The notes under the pieces were generated by a model that was not told where the DNA came from, ran no database searches, and saw nothing but the letters and a program-made list of their open reading frames with translations. Below, piece after piece: positions 1 to 8,167 of a stretch of DNA of 64,000 bases. The stretch is from CAVXNP01 sp963763305. GTDB lineage: Bacteria; Pseudomonadota; Gammaproteobacteria; Xanthomonadales; Rhodanobacteraceae. A program made the position numbers and the translations under genes. Positions within the stretch are counted from its first letter, which is position 1. Each line of letters begins with the position of its first letter. The DNA is taken from contig CAVXNP010000001.1 of the NCBI GenBank assembly GCA_963763305.1, forward strand, positions 186,001-250,000, written 5' to 3'.

Positions 1-280
1 TGGACTCCAGCTGCTCCAGGTCATCCCCGAGAATCGCCTCGCGGGTGGCGATTTCGACCGTCTGGCCACCGGCCACCCGCAGTACCCCGCCGCGCACCGC
101 GCAGTGCCCAAGACGCCCGTCCGCGTGCCGCCAGCTGGCGACACCGATGTCCAGCACGGTCAGCAGATCGGCATGGCCGGGCAGCACGCCGAAGCTGCCG
201 CTGGCGTCCTCGGCGCGCAGCGACACGACGTCATCGTAGCTGGCGACGAAATCGCCCAGGCTGGTCAACTGCAGCTTCAT
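1..280 (-). CDS. atpC: N-ATPase (F1-type) epsilon subunit, partial
   Basis: Small F1 central-stalk subunit that couples gamma rotation to the catalytic head. The visible N-terminal 93 residues start MKLQLTSLGDFVASYDD and carry the epsilon beta-barrel pattern (SFGVLPGHADLLTVL, then CAVRGGVLRV). The C-terminus lies beyond the left edge. Its ATG overlaps the beta-subunit stop as ATGA, so the two are translationally coupled. Beta followed directly by epsilon as the first two genes is the order of N-ATPase operons, not of the housekeeping ATP synthase, where epsilon is last. The epsilon family is certain; the N-type assignment rests on gene order. Confidence 0.85.
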   Translation of the reverse strand, partial: MKLQLTSLGDFVASYDDVVSLRAEDASGSFGVLPGHADLLTVLDIGVASWRHADGRLGHCAVRGGVLRVAGGQTVEIATREAILGDDLEQLES

Positions 281-1668
281 GGCGGCGTCCGGCTATTCGC
301 GGCATGCTCACGCTGGCGCGCCTCGTCCAGCGTGCCGACCATGTACAGGGAACCTTCGTCCCACTCATCGCACTCGCCGCCGAGGATCGCCGCGCACCCG
401 TCCAGGGTCTGGCGCAGCGGCACCGAGCGGCCCGGCTTGCCGGTGAACGCCTCGGTGACCGCGAAGGGCTGCGTGAGAAAGCGTTGCAGCCGGCGCGCCC
501 GCCCCACCAGTTGCCGGTCGGCGCTGCTGAGCTCTTCCATGCCCAACAGCGAGATGATGTCCTGCAACTCGTGGTAGCGCGCCAGCGCCGCCCGCACCTG
601 TGCAGCAATGCGATAGTGCTCCTGCCCCACCACCGAAGCGGTCAGCAGCACCGAGCTGGAGGCCAGCGGGTCGATCGCCGGATACATGCCCTCGGCGGCC
701 ATGGCGCGCGACAGCACCACCTGGCTTTCCAGATGGGCAGCGATCGCCGACACGGCCGGGTCGGTGAAATCGTCCGCCGGCACGTACACCGCTTCGATCG
801 CGGTGACGGCAACCCCGCCGACCGAGGTGATGCGCTCCTGCAGCGCGGCCACCTCGGTGGCCAGCGTGGGCTGGTACCCCACGCGCGACGGCAGCCGGCC
901 CAGCAGCCCGGACACTTCGGCGCCGGCCTGCACGAAGCGGAACACGTTGTCCATCAGCAGCAACACGTTCTGCTGGTTGTGATCGCGAAAGTACTCGGCC
1001 ATGGTCAGCGCCGACAGCGCCACGCGCCAGCGGGCACCGGAGGGTTCGCTCATCTGGCCGAACACCAGCGCCGCATGCGGCAAGGTGCCCGAACGCTGCA
1101 TGTCGTGCAGCAACTCGTGGCCTTCGCGTGAGCGCTCGCCCACGCCGGCGAATACCGAAATGCCGCGATAGTTCTGCACCATCGCGCGAATCAGCTCCAT
1201 CACCAGCACGGTCTTGCCGACCCCGGCACCGCCGAACATGGCCACCTTGCTGCCCTGGGCGAATGGCGCGAGCAGGTCGATGACCTTGATCCCGGTCTCG
1301 AACAATTCGCTGGCCCTGCCGCGTGTTGCCAACGCGGGCGCCGCACGATGGATCGGCTGGCGTGGCGTGTCCGGCGGCAGCGGCGCGCCACCGTCGCAAA
1401 TCGCGCCGCTCACGTCCAGCAGACGCCCCAGTACCGCGTCGCCGACCGGCACCGTCAGCGGGCCACCGGTGGCGCGCACCGGCGCGCCACGAGGCAGGCC
1501 ATGGGTATCCTGCAGCGCCACCGCTCGAACCGAATGTAGGTCCAGGTGTGCCTGCACCTCCAGCACCAGCGGCGCGGATGGGCCGCGCTCCACCTCCAGC
1601 GCATGGTCGATTTCCGGCAGCGCGCCGCTGTCGAAGACCACGTCGACCACGCCGCCGCGCACTGCCAC
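277..1668 (-). CDS. atpD: N-ATPase (F1-type) beta subunit
   Basis: Catalytic beta subunit of an alternative rotary ATPase (ATP hydrolysis or synthesis coupled to H+ or Na+). The 463-residue frame has a P-loop GGAGVGKT at about residues 146-153 and the GERSREG motif, and is full-length for the family. The start is unclear. The open frame can begin only at GTG 1668 or CTG 1692. A better ATG with a GGAG site lies at 1708 but in another frame. Removing one G from the run 1694-1697 (plus strand) would join that ATG to this frame and give MDSCPLSPATGHVVAVRGG, a normal beta N-terminus. The gene is preceded by an FNR box and is the first gene of the operon. Confidence 0.9.
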   Translation of the reverse strand: MAVRGGVVDVVFDSGALPEIDHALEVERGPSAPLVLEVQAHLDLHSVRAVALQDTHGLPRGAPVRATGGPLTVPVGDAVLGRLLDVSGAICDGGAPLPPDTPRQPIHRAAPALATRGRASELFETGIKVIDLLAPFAQGSKVAMFGGAGVGKTVLVMELIRAMVQNYRGISVFAGVGERSREGHELLHDMQRSGTLPHAALVFGQMSEPSGARWRVALSALTMAEYFRDHNQQNVLLLMDNVFRFVQAGAEVSGLLGRLPSRVGYQPTLATEVAALQERITSVGGVAVTAIEAVYVPADDFTDPAVSAIAAHLESQVVLSRAMAAEGMYPAIDPLASSSVLLTASVVGQEHYRIAAQVRAALARYHELQDIISLLGMEELSSADRQLVGRARRLQRFLTQPFAVTEAFTGKPGRSVPLRQTLDGCAAILGGECDEWDEGSLYMVGTLDEARQREHAANSRTPP

Positions 1669-1710
1669 GACGTGGCCGGTAGCCGGTGACAGCGGGGCAG
1701 CTGTCCATGG

Positions 1711-1806
1711 TCAGGCTCCGGCCTGTGCCGTGGTGGCTGTCGTCATCATCCGCGACAGCCCGGCGGGACCGTCATGACAGATCGGGAAGACCCCGGTGAA
1801 GTTCAT
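1711..1806 (-). CDS. possible 31-codon leader ORF ahead of N-ATPase beta
   Basis: An ATG at 1806 has a perfect AGGAGG site 7 bases upstream and opens a 31-codon frame (MNFTGVFPICHDG...) that ends with TGA at 1713-1711, two bases before the probable beta-subunit ATG at 1708. It lies between the FNR-dependent promoter and the first ATPase gene. It resembles no protein I know. It could be a translated leader coupled to beta, or chance. It is in the same frame as the main beta ORF, separated only by this TGA. Confidence 0.3.
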   Translation of the reverse strand: MNFTGVFPICHDGPAGLSRMMTTATTAQAGA

Positions 1807-1835
1807 CGACACGCCTCCTGCAGAACCTTGCATCC

Positions 1836-1876
1836 AGCATAGGGATCGTCGGCCACGCGGGATTGATCGTGATCAA
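1836..1876 (-). promoter_or_regulatory. FNR-dependent promoter of the N-ATPase operon
   Basis: A perfect FNR/ANR box, TTGAT-CGTG-ATCAA, lies at 1863-1876. A -10-like TATGCT (minus strand, 1841-1836) is centred 31 bases downstream, the spacing expected when FNR binds at about -41.5 (class II activation). The site faces the ATPase genes. The upstream gene (PRPP-synthetase-type) ends at 1955, so this box serves the ATPase operon alone. Confidence 0.8.
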
Positions 1877-1954
1877 GCCGCGCGCATGTGCCGTGCTCGT
1901 GGCCGGATCAGTGCAGGCCCAGGCCACGGTCCGGCCCCGCCCGAGCCGCCCGGC

Positions 1955-2872
1955 TCAGGCGCTCTGCCGTTGCGCCGGCGCAGCCCTGGGCACGTTGGCC
2001 GGCTCCAGCGCGGCGGCCACCTGGGTGCTGATGTCAAGCAACGCAGTGTCGCCGGCAATCGTGTTGGAGGTGACGATGCGCTGTGCGCCAGCGGCCAGCA
2101 GACCCTCGCGGGCACCCTCGGCAAACACCCCGTGCACGCCGATGCAGACCGGTGCACGGGCGCCACTTTCGCGCAGGCAGCGCAACGCGTCGATCATCGT
2201 GTGGCCGCTGGAGATGATGTCGTCCAGCACCACCGGGGTGTGGTCACGCCAGGCCTCGATGCCTGGCAGGCTCACCCGCACCTGGCGATCACCGGCGCGC
2301 TGCTTGGTGGCCACCACGCACGGCACGTCCAGTTGCGCAGCGACGTCGCGCACCCACTGCCCGCTCTCGCCATCGGGTCCCACCAGCAGCGGCTGCGGCA
2401 CGTGCTCGCGTATCCACGCCGCCACCGCCGGCGCCGCGTGCACCACGTGCGCCTCCAGCGGATAGACCTCGTCCAGGCTGCGGTAGCGGTGCAGGTGGGG
2501 GTCGACCGTGACCAGCCCGTCGAAGGCCTGGCCCAACCACTGCCCGAAAATCCGCGCCGATACGGCCTCGCCCGGGTGAAAGCGGCTGTCCTGGCGCATG
2601 TAGGCCAGGTAGGGGGCGACCAGATCGACCCGCGAGGCGCCCAGTTCGCGCGCGGTGGCTGCCGCCATCAGCAGCGGCACCACCTTGGTGTCGGCGCGGT
2701 CCAGCGTGCACACGATGACCACGCGCGGATGGCCGGTCGGCGGTTCGATCCGAACCAGCGATTCGCCATCGGGGAAGCGGTGCAGCTGCAGCGGCAGCTG
2801 GGTCCAGCCCAGCCGCTGGGCCAGCAGCCGGGCGAAGTCTTCGTTGCCGGGCATGGCGTACAGCACGGTCAT
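1955..2872 (-). CDS. PRPP-synthetase-type phosphoribosyltransferase-fold protein
   Basis: Ribose-phosphate pyrophosphokinase family (ribose 5-phosphate + ATP giving PRPP + AMP), 305 residues. The family landmarks are seen in order: HRFPDGESLVRI (31-42), APYLAYMRQDSRFHPGEA (86-103), VDPHLHR (123-129), the TKQR flexible-loop basic pair (189-192) and the ribose-5-phosphate loop VVLDDIISSGHTM (214-226). The loop reads like archaeal or divergent Prs rather than the housekeeping DDMIDTAGT form, so this is probably a second, specialised copy. The ATG overlaps the upstream phosphorylase stop (ATGA), placing it last in a GNAT-phosphorylase-Prs operon. The exact substrate is not proven. Confidence 0.85.
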   Translation of the reverse strand: MTVLYAMPGNEDFARLLAQRLGWTQLPLQLHRFPDGESLVRIEPPTGHPRVVIVCTLDRADTKVVPLLMAAATARELGASRVDLVAPYLAYMRQDSRFHPGEAVSARIFGQWLGQAFDGLVTVDPHLHRYRSLDEVYPLEAHVVHAAPAVAAWIREHVPQPLLVGPDGESGQWVRDVAAQLDVPCVVATKQRAGDRQVRVSLPGIEAWRDHTPVVLDDIISSGHTMIDALRCLRESGARAPVCIGVHGVFAEGAREGLLAAGAQRIVTSNTIAGDTALLDISTQVAAALEPANVPRAAPAQRQSA

Positions 2873-4521
2873 GCAGGGGTCTCCAGGGCGATGATGTCCG
2901 GGTGGCGCGAGACGTACTCGAGCGCATAGGCAAGTTCGCCGGGGCTCTGCGCATGCAGCGTGAAAACCGGCTGGCCCGCGGTCACGCAGTCCCCCAGGTG
3001 AACGTCCAGGGTCAGGCCCGCCAACGGTGACGAGGGCGCTCCGGCCAGTTTGGCCGCGCGCGACAGCCGCCGATTGTCGATTGCCGTGACGCGGCCGCCC
3101 GCGTTGGCCACCACCGGTTGCCGGTAGGCAGCCACGCCGGGTTCGCGCATGCCGCCCTGCGCCGCGCAGATCGCCTGGAACCGGCTCCAGGCTCGCCCCG
3201 AAGCCAGGCAGTCGCGCGCCATGGTGGCGGCCTCGCGGGGACCGGCCACGCCGGTGAGCTCCAGCAGCGCGCTGGCCAGCGCCAGCGCATGCTGGCGCAG
3301 GTCCTGCGGTGCATCGGGGCGGTTGCGCAGCACCGCCAGCACGTCGTGGGCCTCCAGCGCCGGCCCGATGCCCCGGCCGATCGGCTGCGTACCGTCGGAA
3401 ATCACCACGTGCAGGTGCAGGCCGAATGGCTTGGCCACCTGCAGCATGAGCGCCTCCAACTGTTGCGCCTGGCTGCGGTCGCGCACCTTGGCGGTCGGCC
3501 CCACGGGAATATCGATCACCACGTGAGTGGAGCCGGCGGCAATTTTCTTGGACAGCACGGAGGCGACCATCTGGCCCACGCTGTCGATGTCCAGGATGTG
3601 CTCGATGCGGATCAGGATGTCGTCGGCCGGAGACAGGTTCATGCTGCCGCCCCAGACGATGCAGCCTCCAGTGGTGGCGACCGCCTGGCGCACCGCGGCC
3701 TGGTCCAGCTCCACCGGCGCCAGCATGGCCATGGTATCGGCGGTGCCGGCAGCCGAGGTGATCGCCCGCGACGAGGTCTTGGGCATGGTCAGGCCCAGCT
3801 CGGCGGCGATCGCCACCACGATGGGCGTGGTGCGGTTGCCCGCCAGCCCGCCGATGCAGTGCTTGTCCGCCACCACCGCCTGCGGCCAGTGCAGGCGCGC
3901 GCCGGTATCGACCATGGCCGCCGTCAACGCGATCACCTCCGGCACGCTGAGGCGATCGCCGCTGCAGGCCGTGATCAGTGCGGCCAGTTCCAGGTTGGCA
4001 AAGCGGTGATCGACGATGTCGCGCACGATCGCGTGCCATTGGCCCGCGTCCAGCTGCGCGCCAAAGATCTTGGCACGCACCGCCGCCAGCGAGTCGACGC
4101 TGGCCGGGTGGGCCAGCATGACGCTCTCGTGCGCTTGCGGCTGGAGCTGTGCCCAGGCCGATTCGGACAGGCCGGCCTGGGCCAGCCCGAGCAGGCGGCC
4201 ATCGACCGTATTGAGGGTGGCCAGCAGGCGTCGCTCGCCCACCCGCAACTCCACCCGCGAATGAGCGCCAAAGCCTTCGCTGCGGCAGATCGGCGAATCA
4301 CGATGCAGGTACAGCACCGGCTCCGGGCCGGTGTCGATACCCAGTCGGCGGACCTCACCGGGGGCGAGCCGGGGCCGCGGAAAGGCGGCCGGCGAGGCGG
4401 TCGGCACGACCTTGCCCGTGTCCGGGCCAGCGGGCGCCGCCCATCCGTCCGCGCTGCCGGCAGGCGCCGGCGCGGGGTCCAGAGCGCCGTCGTCCGTTCG
4501 ATCGCTGATGCTACCGCTCAC
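2869..4521 (-). CDS. AMP-phosphorylase/thymidine-phosphorylase family protein
   Basis: Nucleoside/nucleotide phosphorylase of 550 residues. Residues 219-267 (DKHCIGGLAGNRTTPI, then SSRAITSAAGTADTMAML) match the archaeal AMP phosphorylase pattern, not E. coli DeoA (DKHSTGGVGD). A domain at about 65-140 precedes the glycosyltransferase core, as in AMP phosphorylases. The first 50 residues are an Ala/Pro-rich linker. Predicted reaction: AMP + phosphate to adenine + ribose 1,5-bisphosphate; a pyrimidine-nucleoside activity cannot be excluded. It starts with GTG 4521, overlapping the GNAT stop (GTGA), and its stop overlaps the Prs-type ATG. Annotation pipelines usually call this family putative thymidine phosphorylase. 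Confidence 0.87.
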   Translation of the reverse strand: MSGSISDRTDDGALDPAPAPAGSADGWAAPAGPDTGKVVPTASPAAFPRPRLAPGEVRRLGIDTGPEPVLYLHRDSPICRSEGFGAHSRVELRVGERRLLATLNTVDGRLLGLAQAGLSESAWAQLQPQAHESVMLAHPASVDSLAAVRAKIFGAQLDAGQWHAIVRDIVDHRFANLELAALITACSGDRLSVPEVIALTAAMVDTGARLHWPQAVVADKHCIGGLAGNRTTPIVVAIAAELGLTMPKTSSRAITSAAGTADTMAMLAPVELDQAAVRQAVATTGGCIVWGGSMNLSPADDILIRIEHILDIDSVGQMVASVLSKKIAAGSTHVVIDIPVGPTAKVRDRSQAQQLEALMLQVAKPFGLHLHVVISDGTQPIGRGIGPALEAHDVLAVLRNRPDAPQDLRQHALALASALLELTGVAGPREAATMARDCLASGRAWSRFQAICAAQGGMREPGVAAYRQPVVANAGGRVTAIDNRRLSRAAKLAGAPSSPLAGLTLDVHLGDCVTAGQPVFTLHAQSPGELAYALEYVSRHPDIIALETPA

Positions 4522-5093
4522 AGGTCAAGCGTGTGGATGACCTGGCCCGGTTCGTCCGGGTCGACCTGACGCCGGAAGCCGAGGAAGCTGGCCAGCGAAT
4601 GCATGGCCTCATTGTCACTGGCGTCGATCGAGTACATCTGGGTGAAGCCGTTCTTGCGTGCCACGTTGATGAGATGCCGCATCAAGGCTACGCCCAGACC
4701 GCGATGGTGCCAGTCGTCGGCCACGGTGATCGCGCATTCGCAGCGCTTGTCGCCCTCGCCGGCGCTGTAGCGACTGACACCGACTTCGCGCAGAATGCCG
4801 TCGTCATGGGCCAGCGCCACGAACGCCATCCGGTTCTTGTAGTCGACATCCATCAGCTGGTCGATCAGGCCCGTGCTGGCCTGCTTGAACGAGCCCAGGA
4901 AGCGGAATCGCAGCGCGTTGGGTGAGAGCCCCTTGATGAGCGCCTCCTCGCGTTCGCGATCGTCCGCGCGCAGCGGACGGATCAGCACCGGCGTATCGTC
5001 GCGCAGGTGCTCGATCCAGTGGGTGCCCTCCAGGATACCGAACGGATACTTGGTGGCAGTGGGGGGCGGGGTTTGCGGGATGATCTCGGGCAT
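4518..5093 (-). CDS. GNAT family N-acetyltransferase
   Basis: 191-residue acetyl-CoA-dependent acetyltransferase. After a 40-residue lead it reads VLIRPLRADDREREEALIKGLS and FRFLGSFKQ, then the acetyl-CoA-binding stretch DDWHHRGLGVALMRHLI (motif A, R/Q-x-x-G-x-G/A-like) and the late SIDASDNEAMHSLASFLGF. This resembles the GNAT domain of protein lysine acetyltransferases of the Pat type, but no acyl-CoA-synthetase or cyclic-nucleotide domain is attached. It is the first gene of the FNR-controlled operon with the phosphorylase and Prs-type genes. A target protein cannot be read from the sequence. Confidence 0.85.
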   Translation of the reverse strand: MPEIIPQTPPPTATKYPFGILEGTHWIEHLRDDTPVLIRPLRADDREREEALIKGLSPNALRFRFLGSFKQASTGLIDQLMDVDYKNRMAFVALAHDDGILREVGVSRYSAGEGDKRCECAITVADDWHHRGLGVALMRHLINVARKNGFTQMYSIDASDNEAMHSLASFLGFRRQVDPDEPGQVIHTLDL

Positions 5094-5165
5094 GACGTGC
5101 TCCCAGGACAGTGGCCGCGCGGGGCGACCGGAAAGGGGCAGGCAGGTGTGCTTGGCCTGGCTCCC

Positions 5166-5212
5166 TTTTTACGCCTGCCACCGGGTGCTGCGAGTTGACC
5201 TCGGTCAACTCG
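5166..5212 (-). promoter_or_regulatory. FNR-box promoter of the GNAT-phosphorylase-Prs operon
   Basis: TTGAC-CTCG-GTCAA at 5195-5208 lies inside a perfect inverted repeat with 9-base arms (5191-5199 and 5204-5212). A TAAAAA hexamer on the minus strand (5171-5166) is centred 33 bases downstream, which fits a class II FNR promoter driving the GNAT gene that starts at 5093. Both half-sites carry C/G instead of the consensus T/A at the inner base, so affinity may be lower than at the 1863 site. Confidence 0.65.
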
Positions 5213-5236
5213 GCCCGACCCCGCTCGGGGACACGC

Positions 5237-5995
5237 TCAGTGCGTGCCGTGGCGCGCCTTTGCCGACTCGTCGCTGCCGCACATCGCGGCCAGCTCATCG
5301 GGACGCCGGATGCGTACCGACTTGCGATTGACCTCCAGCACGCCGCTCTCCTCCATCCGGGTGAACAGCCGACTGACGGTTTCCACCACCAGGCCCAGGT
5401 AATTGGCGATGTCGTAGCGGGACATGGGCAAGACCAGTTCGGTCGGATCCCGATGCAGCCGGGCGTAACGGTCGGCCAGGCTCTTGAGGAAGGTGGCAAG
5501 CCGCTCCTGCGCAGGCTGCTTGCCCAGGATCGCCATATGCTTGTGCTCCTCCACCACCTCGCGGCTGATCACCCGCATCAGCTGCCGATGCAGGGCCGGC
5601 ACTTCGCTGACCACGTCCTGCAGCCGCGTATAGGGCAGTTCGCAGACGCTGCTGCGCTCCATAGCTTCTGACTGGCTGACATGCCGGTCCGAGGCCAGGG
5701 CGTCGACGCCGATGATCTCGCCGGGAAGATGAAAGCCAAGGATCTGCAGGCTGCCCGAGGCATCCTGCACGAAACTCTTGAAGGAACCGGAGCGGACCAC
5801 GTACAGGGCATGGAACGCGTCGCCGTCACGGTACAGGGCAACACCACGGTCCAGCGTGCGCTTGTCGCGGATGGTGTCGTCCAGCCGCTGCAGGTCGTCG
5901 CCGCCGATGCCGGCCGGCAGACACAGCTCGTGCAGCGCGCAGGATGCGCAACCGCGTCGCAGTTGGTTCAGATCAATGACAACGGGATCACCCAT
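5237..5995 (-). CDS. FNR/ANR-type oxygen-sensing transcriptional regulator
   Basis: CRP/FNR family activator, 252 residues. It has the complete set of iron-sulfur ligands: C16-x2-C19-x5-C25 (GCASCALHELC) and C118 (SSVCELPY), as in FNR and ANR. The cyclic-nucleotide-like beta-roll is at about 35-140, the dimer helix at 135-170, and the helix-turn-helix at 193-215 with the E205, S208, R209 reading residues (VETVSRL) that specify TTGAT half-sites. Five matching boxes flank neighbouring genes. The start chosen is ATG 5995 (GGAG site), which places the cysteines as in ANR. An ATG at 6049 with a stronger GGGAGG site would add 18 residues. Confidence 0.93.
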   Translation of the reverse strand: MGDPVVIDLNQLRRGCASCALHELCLPAGIGGDDLQRLDDTIRDKRTLDRGVALYRDGDAFHALYVVRSGSFKSFVQDASGSLQILGFHLPGEIIGVDALASDRHVSQSEAMERSSVCELPYTRLQDVVSEVPALHRQLMRVISREVVEEHKHMAILGKQPAQERLATFLKSLADRYARLHRDPTELVLPMSRYDIANYLGLVVETVSRLFTRMEESGVLEVNRKSVRIRRPDELAAMCGSDESAKARHGTH

Positions 5996-6241
5996 GGGAC
6001 ACTCCGGGCCAAATGCATGGGCGGGATTTGCCCCAAGTACACCCAACATTAGCACCTCCCCGAACAGGTCACGTGAGCAAATCGGGTATGTAACGAGAAG
6101 GCGCTCTCGACGGGCGGCGCACGCTGCGCCGCGCTGGCGCGGCCAGCGTGCGGCATGCCGGGGATCACCCGACGTGCCCACCGGCCGCCAGCCTGTGTGT
6201 TCGCGGCAAAATGCCGCAAGCTGGAATGACGCGCGTCCGGT

Positions 6242-7012
6242 TCAGTGGCAGCTGTAGCCGCCGTCGATGACCAGTTCGCTGCCGGTGACGAAGCGCGACT
6301 CGTCCGAGGCCAGATACACCACGCCCCAGGCGATATCGTCCGGCTCGCCCATGTGACCGATGGGATGCAGCGCTGCCACCTCGCGCTTGCGCTGCTCCAG
6401 TGCGGGGCCAGGCCCGCCCAGATGTGCCTCCACCATGGGGGTCCAGATGAAGCCGGGGTGGACCGAGTTGACCCGGATGCGATCGGCCGCGTACAGCATC
6501 GCGTCGGTCTTGCTCATCAGCCGCACCGCGCCTTTGGAAGCGTGATAAGGCGGCACGTCCGCGGCGCCGAGCAGTCCGTAGATCGACGACAGGTTGACGA
6601 TGCTGCCACCGCCAGCCTGCCGCAACGGACCGATCGCGTGCTTGGTGCAGAAGAACACGCCCTTGACGTTGACCGCCTGAACCCGGTCCCATTCTGCCTC
6701 GGTGAGCTCGTGGGTGGGTTTGTCCGGGCCGGCGATGCCGGCGTTGTTGACCAGCGCGTCCAGCCGGCCAAACGCATCCACCACGGCGGCGACGGCCGCG
6801 GCCACCTCGCTCTCCACCGCGACATCGGCGTGCACGTAGCGCGCGACCAGTCCGCGCTCGACCAGCTCGGCCACCAGCGCCAGACCGGTGTCGTCGTGGA
6901 TATCCGCGATCATCACCGATGCCCCCTCCTCGGCCATGCGCTGCGCACACGCCGCACCAATGCCCACCGCGCCGCCGGTGACCAGCGCCGCCTTGCCCTT
7001 GAGTCGATTCAT
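6242..7012 (-). CDS. SDR family NAD(P)-dependent oxidoreductase
   Basis: 256-residue classical short-chain dehydrogenase: coenzyme motif TGGAVGIG near the N-terminus, NNAG, catalytic Ser in NLSSIYG, and Tyr/Lys in YHASKG. The C-terminal DDIAWGVVYLASDESRFVTGSELVIDGGYS is typical of the class. The substrate is not predictable. ATG 7012 (MNRLKGK) is preferred over an upstream start because the coenzyme fold begins immediately and a GAGG site precedes it. A divergent FNR-like box upstream suggests induction with the rest of the island. Confidence 0.88.
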   Translation of the reverse strand: MNRLKGKAALVTGGAVGIGAACAQRMAEEGASVMIADIHDDTGLALVAELVERGLVARYVHADVAVESEVAAAVAAVVDAFGRLDALVNNAGIAGPDKPTHELTEAEWDRVQAVNVKGVFFCTKHAIGPLRQAGGGSIVNLSSIYGLLGAADVPPYHASKGAVRLMSKTDAMLYAADRIRVNSVHPGFIWTPMVEAHLGGPGPALEQRKREVAALHPIGHMGEPDDIAWGVVYLASDESRFVTGSELVIDGGYSCH

Positions 7013-7072
7013 CCGCTGTGTCCTCGCATGGCTTGCATGAGTGCATCGTGGCAAGCCCCGCCGTGGCGGGTA

Positions 7073-7086
7073 TTGATCGGCGTCAA
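7073..7086 (-). promoter_or_regulatory. FNR box upstream of the SDR gene
   Basis: TTGAT-CGGC-GTCAA, one mismatch from consensus, is centred 67 bases upstream of the SDR ATG (7012). It is the left one of two boxes in the 202-base divergent gap between the SDR and Usp genes. The -10 element is not clear. Confidence 0.6.
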
Positions 7087-7134
7087 TCCGCCCCTGAATC
7101 GGCTACGACCGCTGCCGAGCCGGATCGACCGGCT

Positions 7135-7148
7135 TTGACCTCGATCAA
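7135..7148 (+). promoter_or_regulatory. FNR box upstream of the Usp-phosphoketolase unit
   Basis: TTGAC-CTCG-ATCAA, one mismatch from consensus, is centred about 73 bases upstream of the Usp ATG (7215). With the box at 7073 it gives each divergent gene its own FNR site. The two centres are 62 bases apart, about six helical turns. Confidence 0.6.
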
Positions 7149-7214
7149 AACCGCAGTCCGCGGCGCACCCCACCATGCAGCCATGCCTGTGACGACTGAC
7201 CCGGGAGCGCCACC

Positions 7215-8018
7215 ATGCTGGAATTGATAGTCAATGTGGACGAGCCTGGCCAGGAAAGCGCCACGGTGCGCCTGGGCCTGGCCATCGCGCACGCGCAGCA
7301 GGCGTTCGTGACCGGCCTGCACATTGTCGCCACGTTCCCCTCGATCATGGCCCTGCCGGAGGCATGGGCGGCGCTGGGCAGGGAGGAACAGTCCGCCCGC
7401 GCACATGGGGAATGGTGGACCGAGCGCTGCCGCCGCGCCGGCGTGCCGGGTGAATGGGAGGTGGTGCGCGGGCTGTACGTGCCGGCGATGGCCCGTCGGT
7501 CACGCATGGCCGACCTGGTAATCAGCACTTCACCCACCGGCACCGCGGATCTGCCATTGGGCTTTGACCAGACCACGCGTGCGCTGTTCGCCGGCGCCTC
7601 GCCGATGCTGCTGGTGCCGGCAGCCTGGGAGGGCGGCGCACCGGAGCGGGTGCTGGTCGCCTGGAACGATTCGGCCGAAGCGACCGATGCGGTGCGCGCC
7701 GCGCTGCCGCTGCTGCGCCGGGCTGCCACGGTGCATGTGCTCGAGGGCGAACGCGAACCGGGCGTGGAAGGCCTGCAGTCGCCGCCGCTGCGGTTGTTGC
7801 CGTGGCTGGCCCGTCAGGGCGTCAACGTGCAGCGTCGGCAGATCTTCGATACGGGCGCCCCGGTGGGCGAGACCCTGCTGGCCGAGGCGGAAGCGATGCA
7901 CGCCGACCTGCTGGTGATGGGAGCGTGGGGCCGCTCGCGATTCAGCGAACTGGTGCTGGGCGGCATCACCCACCATCTGCTGCAGCATGCGCGACTGCCG
8001 CTGCTGCTAGCCCATTGA
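7215..8018 (+). CDS. universal stress protein, tandem UspA domains
   Basis: 267-residue cytoplasmic protein with two Usp-like halves. The first (1-140) is degenerate; the second ends with DLLVMGAWGRSRFSELVLGG, the G-x2-G-x9-G nucleotide-binding pattern with Gly replacing the usual final Ser/Thr. The ATG has a GGGAG site. Proteins of this type are recurrent members of ANR/FNR low-oxygen regulons in proteobacteria. It is followed by phosphoketolase 149 bases downstream on the same strand, and may be co-transcribed with it. Confidence 0.88.
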   Translation: MLELIVNVDEPGQESATVRLGLAIAHAQQAFVTGLHIVATFPSIMALPEAWAALGREEQSARAHGEWWTERCRRAGVPGEWEVVRGLYVPAMARRSRMADLVISTSPTGTADLPLGFDQTTRALFAGASPMLLVPAAWEGGAPERVLVAWNDSAEATDAVRAALPLLRRAATVHVLEGEREPGVEGLQSPPLRLLPWLARQGVNVQRRQIFDTGAPVGETLLAEAEAMHADLLVMGAWGRSRFSELVLGGITHHLLQHARLPLLLAH

Positions 8019-8167
8019 CCGCGCTGGCACATCGCGCGGCGTTCACCGGCCGGACGCCATCCTTCGGCGTGCCCCCCGGCGGTCGAGCCAGGCCCCCTTC
8101 CTGCGTCGGCCAGCCATCCGACGACTCGTCCGCGCCAACTCCCCGATGGCCCTGCCCGGAGCGCCCG

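Noticed and set aside
1955..4039. Single 694-codon frame spanning the Prs-type and phosphorylase genes
   Set aside because: The phosphorylase is clearly in another frame; the Prs-type protein starts at ATG 2872 overlapping its stop, so there is no fusion.
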